NCBI GenBank assembly: GCA_965204095.1
Contig: OZ241991.1
Location: 4,836,001-4,900,000, forward strand
Source: JAPPLB01 sp965204095
GTDB lineage: Bacteria; Acidobacteriota; Terriglobia; Bryobacterales; UBA6623
Length of the DNA stretch: 64,000 bases
Reading direction: 5' to 3'
The position numbers and the translations under genes are program-made. The first letter of the stretch is position 1. Every line of letters starts with the position of its first letter. Positions 43,473 through 52,174 of this stretch are shown piece after piece. The notes beneath the pieces are model-generated. The model saw nothing but the letters and a program-made list of their open reading frames with translations. It was not told the origin of the DNA and searched no databases.

Positions 43473-44390
43473 TTACCTCTGGTTGAACGCCGCGTTCGGG
43501 TAACGTAAGACCGTGCGGTGCGGCGGCGGGCTGCCGTAGGCGCTGAACAGATCCGAGAGGCCTAGCACAGAGCGCGTCAGGTGGCTGCCCAACAACCCAT
43601 ACCACCGATAGAACGCGTTGTCCGGCTCCTTGGCGTTGACTTGCAGGATCAGATCCGCATGGCGATCTCTCATGAAGTCGGCGTCGTACGGATTGCCGCT
43701 CTCAACGGAGTACCAGGCCGTGCCCGCATCGAGCACGCACAGTGTCTTCACCATGTGGTTCCGTTGCAGCATCACGTTGATCGCCCCGAACCGGGCGGCC
43801 ATGTCCTCGAAGGGCACTCCATCCTCCAGTCTCGTGGCGAACACGCTGGTGTGGAGGGGATTGAGGATCTGCCCCGGCTTGTCGTGGTACGGCAGGTGCT
43901 GATTCTCGGTGATGTGCCCGTAGGGATTCTCCGAACGGTCGAGCCTCGACACCTTCACCATCTTCTCCATCGCCTTCTCCAGCGTGTCGAATCCCAACGT
44001 CTGCTTGATTTCCGCCGCGGCGTAGATTCCCTCGATCGGGAAATGTCGACGCCTGGACCATGCCGTCGCGCCGGGCTTGATGACCGGCGACCACAGAGGA
44101 TCTCGAATCAACAAGTCGCAATCTCCAGCCGTTCTTCCCTTGCGATCGTCTACGATGCCGGCATCGACCGAGTACCTTTTCGGTAGCAGGTTCTCCAATT
44201 CTTCGCGGACGACGTCTTCGACCCCAGCACCGGAATCGAAATGTTGGATGTTGAAGCGAATCTCTGCCTCCGCTCTCGACACGATGCGCTTCTGAGCAAT
44301 CTGACAGGTAGTCATCAAGGCGTTGCGAAGGCTGTCCTCGTTGCTCGCCGCAGGTTGCCATCCGCTAACGTCCGGCAGGTTCTGGTTCAT
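43473..44390 (-). CDS. DUF6602-like protein, possible PD-(D/E)XK nuclease fold
   Basis: 305 residues from the ATG at 44390 (a TTG at 44405 adds five). VEDVVREELENLLPKRYSVDAGIV, then GDCDLLIRDPL, then IEGIYAAAEIKQTL resemble the DUF6602 family, where an Asp and an ExK pair look like a PD-(D/E)XK nuclease core. The C-terminal half (AINVMLQRNHMVKTLCVLD and on) is less conserved. Members often sit in defence or TA islands, as here. Nuclease activity is inference. It is transcribed towards the broken DUF5615 gene. Confidence 0.68.
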   Translation of the reverse strand: MNQNLPDVSGWQPAASNEDSLRNALMTTCQIAQKRIVSRAEAEIRFNIQHFDSGAGVEDVVREELENLLPKRYSVDAGIVDDRKGRTAGDCDLLIRDPLWSPVIKPGATAWSRRRHFPIEGIYAAAEIKQTLGFDTLEKAMEKMVKVSRLDRSENPYGHITENQHLPYHDKPGQILNPLHTSVFATRLEDGVPFEDMAARFGAINVMLQRNHMVKTLCVLDAGTAWYSVESGNPYDADFMRDRHADLILQVNAKEPDNAFYRWYGLLGSHLTRSVLGLSDLFSAYGSPPPHRTVLRYPNAAFNQR

Positions 44391-44525
44391 GCGATTGTCA
44401 TCCAATGCGTTGCATCAACATGCCGTCCGGCACGGCGAACCCGTTCCGAATGCCGGGTCAGACCCACGCGGATTGCCACCGTAACCCCGGGGACTCAAAC
44501 ACTGCAACCTCCCGCAAATAACCCC

Positions 44526-44828
44526 TTATCGTGCTATCTCCAAGGTCTGAATCTTTGCATAGTCTTCCCAGTGCTCGCGCTCAGAGTCCCAGATGTCAAC
44601 CGCCTTTTGCATGTTGACCCAGAGCGTCGGGCCGTTGCCGAAAAGCTTCCCTATCCGATGCGCCATGTCGGTGCTCATTGATCTTCGTCCTTGGCAAATC
44701 TCGTTAATGGTCCTGCGTCCGACACCGACAAGATCCGCCACCTGTCCCTGATTGAGTTCCCGCGCCTCAATCTCGTCCCTTAGCAACCTGCCGGGATGTG
44801 TCGGTCGCCTCTTTCGGTTTCCAGCCAT
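44526..44828 (-). CDS. higA: HigA-family antitoxin (XRE helix-turn-helix)
   Basis: 100 residues: HPGRLLRDEIEARELNQGQVADLVGVGRRTINEICQGRRSMSTDMAHRIGKLFGNGPTLWVNMQ is the typical VapI/HigA addiction-module antidote with a XRE HTH. It binds its own operator and neutralises HigB. It follows higB by 15 bases, giving the toxin-first order that marks higBA. Cytoplasmic. Confidence 0.93.
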   Translation of the reverse strand: MAGNRKRRPTHPGRLLRDEIEARELNQGQVADLVGVGRRTINEICQGRRSMSTDMAHRIGKLFGNGPTLWVNMQKAVDIWDSEREHWEDYAKIQTLEIAR

Positions 44829-44843
44829 GACTCTCCCTCCGTT

Positions 44844-45122
44844 CTAGTGATAATCCTCCAGGTTTACTTTGTCGGCGTCTCCCGCCTCGAATCTAAAGGT
44901 AATCCTCCAGTTCTTCGTCACGGTCATTCCCCACTCATCCTTACGGTTGCCCTTCAGCGGGTGGGTACCAAGCGTCAGAAGGTTCAAGTCCTCCACTTTC
45001 TCGGCTGCGTCCAATGCGTCCAGAAGAAGTTCAACTCTGGCCCTCCATTGAGGGTTGATTCTCCGGTAGTCGCCATCCTCAAACGCTCTCCTAAGGGTCT
45101 TAGAAGCGAACCCCTTGATCAT
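44844..45122 (-). CDS. higB: HigB-family toxin (RelE superfamily mRNase)
   Basis: 92 residues: IKGFASKTLRRAFEDGDYRRINPQWRARVELLLDALDAA is the HigB N-terminus. HPLKGNRKDEWGMTVTKNWRITFRFEAGDADKVNLEDYH is the conserved catalytic sheet. It cuts mRNA on the ribosome. The frame is open upstream to 45341, but ATG at 45122 gives the exact family length. A palindromic operator starts ten bases before the ATG. Confidence 0.93.
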   Translation of the reverse strand: MIKGFASKTLRRAFEDGDYRRINPQWRARVELLLDALDAAEKVEDLNLLTLGTHPLKGNRKDEWGMTVTKNWRITFRFEAGDADKVNLEDYH

Positions 45123-45131
45123 GCAAGGAAG

Positions 45132-45157
45132 TGTAACATTACATGTTACATTGTAAC
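45132..45157. promoter_or_regulatory. higBA operator palindrome
   Basis: TGTAACAT (45132-45139), TAC, ATGTTACA (45143-45150) is a perfect 8-base inverted repeat. A third half-site TGTAAC follows at 45152-45157. It is ten bases before the higB start, as expected for autorepression by HigA. Confidence 0.75.
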
Positions 45158-45395
45158 CGCCATCGCCGAGGATTATTGCGGCATGTTCGATGTGGAATCG
45201 CCAGTGGCCGAACCAGCTTGACCGCTTCGTCGAAGCCGCCTTCGCAAGCCGCTCGCGCCCGTGCGACTCACGACTAACAGGATGCCCATGGAGCCCGCCG
45301 CTCGGGCGTCCTCTTTGCCCCTTGTCACGCCTCCTCCTCAAAGCCCCTGACCCTCAACCGATCACAGGGCGCGTCGGGCAGATTCTGCCGGAGCC

Positions 45396-45638
45396 CTAGG
45401 CTGCATTTCTCACCACCCGACGGTCGAAGCACGCGGAAAAAAGCCGTGATTCGTGTTTCGTGTCTCGTGATTCGTGAAAAGCATGGGCAGGGGGCCTAGT
45501 TTGCTCCAGAAGAAATGACTAACGGCTGGTGAACAGTAGTACGCCTGCGCGCGCCTTTTTCCTCCGCCCGGCTTGCGCCTAGTCCTGACGGCCCTCTCAC
45601 GCACTTCGCCTCGCCACGTGGTGAGAAATGCAGGCTAG
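45396..45638 (+). repeat. MITE-like element copy R12, long A2-type, right edge of the TA island
   Basis: Core 45400-45634 (235 bp) between CTAG flanks. Heptamers GTGATTC, GTGTTTC, GTGTCTC, GTGATTC and GTGAAAA (45446-45480). An uninterrupted GGGGGCCTAGTTTGCTCC (45491-45508) is the empty form of the site occupied by R9. Long T-rich loop. Confidence 0.92.
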
Positions 45639-45963
45639 ATGTCGGGGACTGCTCACGGTTGAGGCGACCGCTGAAGCACTGTTACCCTCGACACTGTTAC
45701 CACTACAGGCGTGCAACTCTTTCATTGCGTAATACTATGCGCGTATCCATCTCCGCCGCGATATCGAGTGGCTCGTGCTCGAAGATCCCGACTCCGCCCG
45801 CCGACGCGTCTGCTGCCCGCGGTTCGCCGCGGCGGCCATGTGACCGATATCGACAGGCTTCGATGGCAGAAGGGGCGCCCTGCGGCGCAGGTCCCGTCAA
45901 GTGTGGACGGTTGGCACGAAGGGTTATGCTTAGTTTCTTCGCGGCGCTTGTTTTTCCCGGCTC
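45639..45963. other. gene-free stretch before the sugar dehydrogenase
   Basis: No recognised gene. Several short frames exist (for example a 65-codon minus-strand frame at 45703-45900) without family motifs, ribosome sites or signal peptide. Confidence 0.4.
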
Positions 45964-48237
45964 ATGCTGACGTCTCGTTCATCACGGCGATGGCGGCCAT
46001 GCCTTCGGCCTTCCGTCCGGCTGGCGATGGTGGCCGCGCCGGCTCTCGCCGTTTGCTCGATCGGGTTCTCTCAACCATCGGAGGGAGAGAAGCCCCATGG
46101 GCTGGAGCACCGGGTCAAGTGGACCACATCGCGCGTCGTGGGCTCCCCTGACCCGCCGCCGCCGTACCGGATGGTGCGGGCCTTTCCGCAGTTCATCTTC
46201 AAGCATCCGGTGTTCATCGCCCAGGAGCCGGCGTCCGAGCGATTCATGGTCGCCGAGTACGAAGGCAAGGTGTACAGCTTCGACCCCGAGGACCTCGACG
46301 GCAAGAAAGACCTCTACCTCGACACGGGCCGCAACGTTTCGGCCTTTTCCTTTCACCCGGACTACGCCGACAACGGAGAGGTCTTCGTCTTCAGCGCGCA
46401 CGACCCCCGGATCAAGGACAACACGGACAACACGAAAAGCATCAGCCGGGTCTCGCGGTTCCAGCTCGTTCCGGGAAGCAGCCCGCCGCGTCTCGACCCC
46501 GATTCCGAGCAGATCATCATCGAATGGCCGGCAGGCGGACACAACGGAGGCGAGGCCGTCATCGGCCCGGACGGCTATCTCTACATCACCACCGGCGACG
46601 GCAGCGGCAGTTCCGACCGCAAGAACACCGGGCAGAGTGTCGACGATCTGCTCTCGGTGATGATGCGCCTGGACGTCGAGAACCCCGACCCCGGCCGCAA
46701 CTACGCGATCCCGCCGGACAACCCGTTCATCGACCACCCCGGCGCACGGCCGGAAATCTGGGCCTATGGCTTTCGCAACCCGTGGCGCTTCAGCTTCGAT
46801 CCGGTGACCGGGCAGCCGTGGGTGGGCGACGTGGGCCAGGACCTGTGGGAGGAGATCGAGCTTGTCCGCCGCGGCAGCAACCACGGCTGGAGCGTGATGG
46901 AGGGCACGCATCCCTTCCATCCGAACAAGCAGCGCGGGCCGACGCCGATCGTCCCGCCCGTCGCCGAGCACCACCACACCGAGTGCCGTTCGATCACCGG
47001 CGGCTATGTCTATACGGGCGACAAATTCCCCGAGCTGCGGGGCGTCTACATCTACGGCGACTACCAGTACGGCAAGATGTGGGGCATTCGCTACGACCAC
47101 CAGGCCCGGAAGAAGACCTGGCACGAGGAGCTGGCGGACACGACGGTGAAGATATCGAGCTTCGGTCTCGGCCGCGACGGCTCGTTCTACGCGCTCGACT
47201 ATAACCGCGGGGAGATCCATCAGCTCGACCACAACCCGCGGCCCAAGCAGCAGCGGCGGTTTCCTCGCAAGCTGAGCGAAACAGGGCTGTTCACCTCGGT
47301 GAAGGAGCATAAGGCAGCGCCCGGCGTGATTCCCTATTCGATCAACGCTCCCTTCTGGTCGGACGGCGCCCGCAAGGAGCGTTTCCTTGCGATCCCGGGA
47401 GACCTGGGCATCGATTTCCAGGAAGAACGCGCCTGGTCGTTCGACGACGGCGCGGTGACGGTCAAGTCGTTCACGCTCGACATGGAAGAGGGCAACCCCA
47501 GATCCGGCCGCCGTATCGAGACGCGCATCGTCGTCAAGCAGGACGATCACTGGGTCGGCTACACCTATGCCTGGAACGAGGACCAGACCGACGCGTACCT
47601 CGTCGAGGCCGGCGGCCTGGACCGCAGCTACGAGATCAGGGATGCCGCCGCACCGGGCGGGAAACGCACACAGACGTGGCACTATCCGAGCCGCCAGGAG
47701 TGCATGTTCTGCCACTCGCGGGCGGCCGGGTTCGTGCTCGGGCTGCGGACGCATCAGATGAACCGGCCGCACGACTACGGGGCGGTGACCGACAACCAAC
47801 TGCGGACCCTCGAACACATCGGGCTTTTCAAGAAGCCGCTCGACAAACCTCCGGCCGAATACGCCGCTTTCCCCGACCCCTTCGACGACACGGCGGACCT
47901 CGACGCCCGCGCAAAAACCTACCTCTGGGTGAACTGCGCGATGTGCCATGTGGGCAGCGGAGGCGGGAACTCGAATCTCGACTTGGGCCTGAAGACACCG
48001 CTCGAGAAAGCGAACCTGATCGGCGAACCGCCCTTGCATGGAACCATGGATGTAGAGGAAGCGCGACTGGTCGTCCCCGGTCATCCCGAGCGATCGATGC
48101 TCTACACCCGTGTCAACACGAGGGGAACGAACCAGATGCCTCCTACCAGCACCAACCTGGTGGATGATCTCGGGGCTCGACTGCTGTTTACCTGGATCGA
48201 GCGGTTGGAGGCCAAGCCGGAAACGGCGGCCGAGTGA
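45964..48237 (+). CDS. PQQ-type glucose/sorbosone dehydrogenase with fused cytochrome c sites
   Basis: 757 residues with an N-terminal export signal (ATG at 45964; an in-frame ATG at 46027 is an alternative). A six-bladed GSDH propeller spans about 60-430: GHNGGEAVIGPDGYLYITTGDG, YGFRNPWRFSFDP, and SITGGYVYTGDKFPELRGVYIYGDY are diagnostic. The C-terminal 300 residues carry two haem c motifs, CMFCH (about 580-584) and CAMCH (658-662). This suggests direct transfer from PQQ to haem within one chain. It oxidises a sugar or alcohol in the periplasm, substrate unknown. Confidence 0.9.
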   Translation: MLTSRSSRRWRPCLRPSVRLAMVAAPALAVCSIGFSQPSEGEKPHGLEHRVKWTTSRVVGSPDPPPPYRMVRAFPQFIFKHPVFIAQEPASERFMVAEYEGKVYSFDPEDLDGKKDLYLDTGRNVSAFSFHPDYADNGEVFVFSAHDPRIKDNTDNTKSISRVSRFQLVPGSSPPRLDPDSEQIIIEWPAGGHNGGEAVIGPDGYLYITTGDGSGSSDRKNTGQSVDDLLSVMMRLDVENPDPGRNYAIPPDNPFIDHPGARPEIWAYGFRNPWRFSFDPVTGQPWVGDVGQDLWEEIELVRRGSNHGWSVMEGTHPFHPNKQRGPTPIVPPVAEHHHTECRSITGGYVYTGDKFPELRGVYIYGDYQYGKMWGIRYDHQARKKTWHEELADTTVKISSFGLGRDGSFYALDYNRGEIHQLDHNPRPKQQRRFPRKLSETGLFTSVKEHKAAPGVIPYSINAPFWSDGARKERFLAIPGDLGIDFQEERAWSFDDGAVTVKSFTLDMEEGNPRSGRRIETRIVVKQDDHWVGYTYAWNEDQTDAYLVEAGGLDRSYEIRDAAAPGGKRTQTWHYPSRQECMFCHSRAAGFVLGLRTHQMNRPHDYGAVTDNQLRTLEHIGLFKKPLDKPPAEYAAFPDPFDDTADLDARAKTYLWVNCAMCHVGSGGGNSNLDLGLKTPLEKANLIGEPPLHGTMDVEEARLVVPGHPERSMLYTRVNTRGTNQMPPTSTNLVDDLGARLLFTWIERLEAKPETAAE

Positions 48238-48325
48238 ACGCAACGCGCACCAGTCGGGTTGGTGTCCGGCAGCGGCTCCGACCGGATAAGCTAAGAAGTC
48301 CCGCCCTCTCTGTTTCGCCATTCGC

Positions 48326-51300
48326 ATGAAGAAAATCCTGGCCGCCAATCGCGGTGAAATCGCCATCCGCATCATGCGGGCCGCCACGGAACTCGGCCTC
48401 CGCACGGCCACGATCTATTCCGACGAAGATCGCCTGAGCTTGCATCGCTTCAAGGCGGACGAAGCGTATGTGATCGGACGCGGCAAGGGTCCCGTCGCGG
48501 CGTACATGGATGTCGAGGGGATCATCGCGCTGGCGAAGAAGCGCGGCATTGACGCCATTCATCCCGGCTATGGCTTCCTGTCGGAGAACCGGGGATTGGC
48601 GGACGCCTGCCGCGAGGCAGGCATTACCTTTGTCGGTCCGCCTCCCGAGTTGCTGACGTTATTGGGCAACAAGGTGCAGGCGCGCGGTCTGGCCGAGCGG
48701 GCCGGAGTGCCCGTGGTGCCGGGACTCGACGAGCCGGTGAGCGACGTCGACGAGGCCTGCACAGCCGCGAAGAAAATCGGCTTCCCGATCATCATCAAAG
48801 CGGCTTTCGGCGGCGGCGGACGCGGCATGCGCGTGGTCCATTCGGAGTCGGAGTTTCGAGGCAAGCTCGAGGATGCGCAGAAAGAGGCGCTGGTGGCGGC
48901 AGGCGACGGCGCGGTCTTCCTCGAACGTTTCATCGAGCGGGCGCGGCACATCGAGGTACAGATCCTCGCTGACGCGCACGGCAACGTCTTGCATCTCCAT
49001 GAGCGGGACTGCTCGGTGCAGCGGCGGCATCAGAAGATCGTCGAGGTGGCGCCGGCGGCGAACCTGCCGCCGGCACTGCGTGACGCTCTTTGCGGCGCGG
49101 CCGTCAAGCTGGCGCGAGAAGCCGGCTACGTCAACGCCGGTACGGTGGAGTTCCTGCTGGATGTCGACAGGAACGAGTGGTTCTTCATCGAGGTGAATCC
49201 GCGCGTGCAGGTCGAGCACACCGTCACGGAGACGGTTGTCGGCATCGACATCGTGCAGGCGCAGATTCTCATCGCGCAAGGATGCCGCCTGCACGAGCCG
49301 CCGCTCTCACTGCCTGAGCAGAAAGACGTGAATGTCCGCGGGTACGCGTTGCAGTGCCGCATCACGACGGAGGACCCGGAGAGTCAGTTCGCTCCCGACT
49401 ATGGACGGATAACGACCTATCGCTCGCCGGCCGGACTCGGGATTCGGCTCGACGGGGCAACGGCTTACGCCGGATCGGTGATCAACCCCTACTACGACTC
49501 GCTGCTCGTAAAGATGACGGCCTGGCACAACACGCTGGACGGCGCCTGCCACCGCGCCGACCGGGCCCTGCGGGAGTTTCGGATTCGCGGGGTGAAGACG
49601 AATATCCCGTTTCTGCTGAACGTCGTCAATCATCCCGCGTTCCAGTCGGGCGAGGTCACCACAAGCTTTCTCGATCGGCACTCGGAACTGTTCGCGTACA
49701 AGAAGCCGCAGGACCGAGCAACACGGCTGCTGCGATATATCGCGAGCGTCATCGTGAACGGCAACGCGACGGTCAAGGGGAGACCGGCTCCGAAAGACTT
49801 CGAGGAGTTGCCGGCGGTCGCTTTCGAGCAAGGCGAGACGCCGCCGGGGACGAGGCAACGGTTGCAGCAATTGGGTCCCGAGAAATTTGCGGGCTGGGTG
49901 AGAGAACAGAAACCGTTGCTCCTGACGGACACAACGTTCCGGGACGCGCACCAGTCTCTACTGGCGACGCGCGTTCGGACTTTCGATCTGTTGCAAACAT
50001 CGGACGCGGTCGCGCACCGCTTGCACAACCTGTTCAGCCTCGAAATGTGGGGTGGGGCGACTTTCGACGCCTCCATGCGGTTCCTGCATGAGGACCCCTG
50101 GCAGCGGTTGCGCCAGCTTCGGGAACGGGTACCGAATATCTGCTTCCAGATGCTGTTGCGGGCATCGAACGCGGTCGGCTACACAAGCTATCCCGACAAT
50201 GTAGTGCGCGAGTTCGTTCTGGAAGCGGCGCGGCAGGGAATCGACGTTTTTCGGATTTTCGATTCGCTCAACTGCATCGACAACATGCAGGTCGCGATGG
50301 ACGCGGTCAGCGAAACCGGAGCGATCTGCGAACCGGCGATCTGCTACACCGGCGACATTCTCGACCCCGGACGGCCGAAGTACGACCTTGCCTATTACGT
50401 GAATCTTGCGAAGCGGCTCGAGCGGATGGGCGCGCACATTCTCGGCATCAAGGACATGGCGGGGCTGTGCAAGCCCTATGCGGCCTTCGACCTGGTCCGC
50501 GCGCTGAAGCAGGAGATCGGGATACCGATTCATTTCCACACGCATGACTCGAGCGGACTCAACGCGGCGACCCTGCTGAAGGCAGCCGAGGCCGACGTCG
50601 ATATCGTGGACGGGGCGGTCGCGTCGCTGAGCGGTCAGACCAGTCAGCCGAATCTGAACTCGCTGGTCGAGTCGCTGCGGAACACGCCGCGCGATACGGG
50701 GCTGGATATCGACGCGCTGAATGATTGCTCGCGCTACTGGGAGACGGTGCGGACCTACTACAAACCGTTCGACGACAGCCCGGCGGCGGGCAGTGCGAGC
50801 CTGTACCAGCACGAGATCCCAGGCGGGCAATATACGAACTTGAAGCAGCAGGCGTCGGCCATGGGCCTGAGGAACCGCTGGCCGGAAGTGGAGCGGATGT
50901 ACGCCCGCGTGAATCAACTCTTCGGCGACATCGTGAAGGTCACGCCGTCCAGCAAGGTGGTGGGTGACATGGCGTTGTTCCTGATCGTGAAGGGGATGAC
51001 GCCGGAGGACGTGCTGCTCCTGCCCGAAGACCACGACGTGGCGTTCCCCGACTCGGTCGTCGACCTGTTTGCCGGATCGCTCGGGACGCCGCCCGGCGGC
51101 TGGCCGGAAAACGTGCAGAGGACTCTGCTGCGGGGCAGAACCCCGATCACCGACCGCCCGGGGGCGACCTTGCCGCCGGCCGACTTCGACGCCGCGGAAC
51201 AGGAGCTGAAGCAGAAGGACCAGGTGCTGAGCTCGCTTCTCTATCCGGAGGTGTTCGACAAGTTCAGCAGGATCCGGCGCGAGGCGGGCGATGTGAGCGT

Positions 51301-51757
51301 GATTCCTACGCCGATCTTTTTCTACGGGATGGAATCCGGCAAGGAGTACGCCATCGACATCGAGCCCGGCAAAACGCTGGTGATCAAGTTCCTGACGATC
51401 GGCGACGCGAATCCGGACGGAACGCGGGCCGTGTTCTTCGAGCTGAACGGACAGCCGCGCCAGGTGACGGTTCGAGACGAGTCATTGCAGGTGAAGCAGC
51501 GAACGCATCCGAAGGCGCAAGCGGGTGATCCGGGACACGTCGGAGCGCCTACGCCGGGGCTGATCACGGGCCTCTATGTTCAACAGGGTGTCGAGGTAAA
51601 GCGTAACGACAAGCTGCTGAGCCTGGAAGCGATGAAAATGCAAAGCACCATCTACGCGTCGGCGGGCGGCCGCGTCAGGGAAGTGCTCGTTGCGCCCGGC
51701 CATCAGGTCGAAGCCAAGGATCTGCTGCTGGTGCTGGACGTTGCGGAATCCGGGTGA
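48326..51757 (+). CDS. pyc: pyruvate carboxylase
   Basis: Single-chain biotin enzyme of 1143 residues that makes oxaloacetate from pyruvate and bicarbonate. Domains in order: biotin carboxylase (1-450; ATP grasp KAAFGGGGRGMRVV, HERDCSVQRRHQKIVE), carboxyltransferase from about 533 (DTTFRDAHQSLLATR, with GIKDMAGL and HFHTHDSSG as metal-site stretches), the PYC/OADA conserved region, and a biotinyl domain with EAMKM, biotin on Lys1104. All four regions are intact. There is no clear ribosome site before the ATG. It serves anaplerosis and gluconeogenesis. Confidence 0.96.
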   Translation: MKKILAANRGEIAIRIMRAATELGLRTATIYSDEDRLSLHRFKADEAYVIGRGKGPVAAYMDVEGIIALAKKRGIDAIHPGYGFLSENRGLADACREAGITFVGPPPELLTLLGNKVQARGLAERAGVPVVPGLDEPVSDVDEACTAAKKIGFPIIIKAAFGGGGRGMRVVHSESEFRGKLEDAQKEALVAAGDGAVFLERFIERARHIEVQILADAHGNVLHLHERDCSVQRRHQKIVEVAPAANLPPALRDALCGAAVKLAREAGYVNAGTVEFLLDVDRNEWFFIEVNPRVQVEHTVTETVVGIDIVQAQILIAQGCRLHEPPLSLPEQKDVNVRGYALQCRITTEDPESQFAPDYGRITTYRSPAGLGIRLDGATAYAGSVINPYYDSLLVKMTAWHNTLDGACHRADRALREFRIRGVKTNIPFLLNVVNHPAFQSGEVTTSFLDRHSELFAYKKPQDRATRLLRYIASVIVNGNATVKGRPAPKDFEELPAVAFEQGETPPGTRQRLQQLGPEKFAGWVREQKPLLLTDTTFRDAHQSLLATRVRTFDLLQTSDAVAHRLHNLFSLEMWGGATFDASMRFLHEDPWQRLRQLRERVPNICFQMLLRASNAVGYTSYPDNVVREFVLEAARQGIDVFRIFDSLNCIDNMQVAMDAVSETGAICEPAICYTGDILDPGRPKYDLAYYVNLAKRLERMGAHILGIKDMAGLCKPYAAFDLVRALKQEIGIPIHFHTHDSSGLNAATLLKAAEADVDIVDGAVASLSGQTSQPNLNSLVESLRNTPRDTGLDIDALNDCSRYWETVRTYYKPFDDSPAAGSASLYQHEIPGGQYTNLKQQASAMGLRNRWPEVERMYARVNQLFGDIVKVTPSSKVVGDMALFLIVKGMTPEDVLLLPEDHDVAFPDSVVDLFAGSLGTPPGGWPENVQRTLLRGRTPITDRPGATLPPADFDAAEQELKQKDQVLSSLLYPEVFDKFSRIRREAGDVSVIPTPIFFYGMESGKEYAIDIEPGKTLVIKFLTIGDANPDGTRAVFFELNGQPRQVTVRDESLQVKQRTHPKAQAGDPGHVGAPTPGLITGLYVQQGVEVKRNDKLLSLEAMKMQSTIYASAGGRVREVLVAPGHQVEAKDLLLVLDVAESG

Positions 51758-51868
51758 CGGCCGACACGGCGTGAATCGATTTCGCCAACGATTCATCTAA
51801 TCGATCAGGATCGGGAAGAACACGGTTGCAAGGAGCGGCGCAACGGCCAGACGGGATCGCGGTGAAGA

Positions 51869-52120
51869 ATGCCGATGAGGATGTATACGACAAGCTGGTG
51901 CCCGGACTGTTGGCGGGCCAAGAAGTTCCTGAGTTCGAACCGGATTGCGTTCGAGGAGATCAGCATCGAAGAAAACCTGGAGGCCGCGGAACTCGTCATG
52001 AATCACAACCTGGGCAAACGGCGCGTGCCGACGTTCGAGATCGATGGAGCGTTCTACGGCAACCCGTCCTTGAGCGAGTTGGCGCGGCTCGTGGGCGTCG
52101 ACCGGCGTCGGTCAGAATAG
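51869..52120 (+). CDS. glutaredoxin/NrdH-like thiol protein
   Basis: 83 residues. MYTTSWCPDCWRAKKFL places a CPDC redox pair at Cys11/Cys14. RRVPTFEIDG holds the cis-proline loop of the thioredoxin fold. A second ATG at 51875 has a better ribosome site (GGTGA eight bases upstream). It stands 55 bases before thioredoxin reductase, so it may be reduced by that enzyme (mycoredoxin or NrdH style) instead of by glutathione. That coupling is inference from position. Confidence 0.88.
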   Translation: MPMRMYTTSWCPDCWRAKKFLSSNRIAFEEISIEENLEAAELVMNHNLGKRRVPTFEIDGAFYGNPSLSELARLVGVDRRRSE

Positions 52121-52174
52121 CCAGGCGGAAGGGTCGTACTGTTTGACCATCGTCTGAGAAACGGAGCAGGAGAG

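Noticed and set aside
45982..48411. Long minus-strand open frame (809 codons) opposite the sugar dehydrogenase
   Set aside because: It mirrors a well-supported gene with clear domains. GC-rich third positions keep the antisense frame open. No domain or ribosome site is seen.
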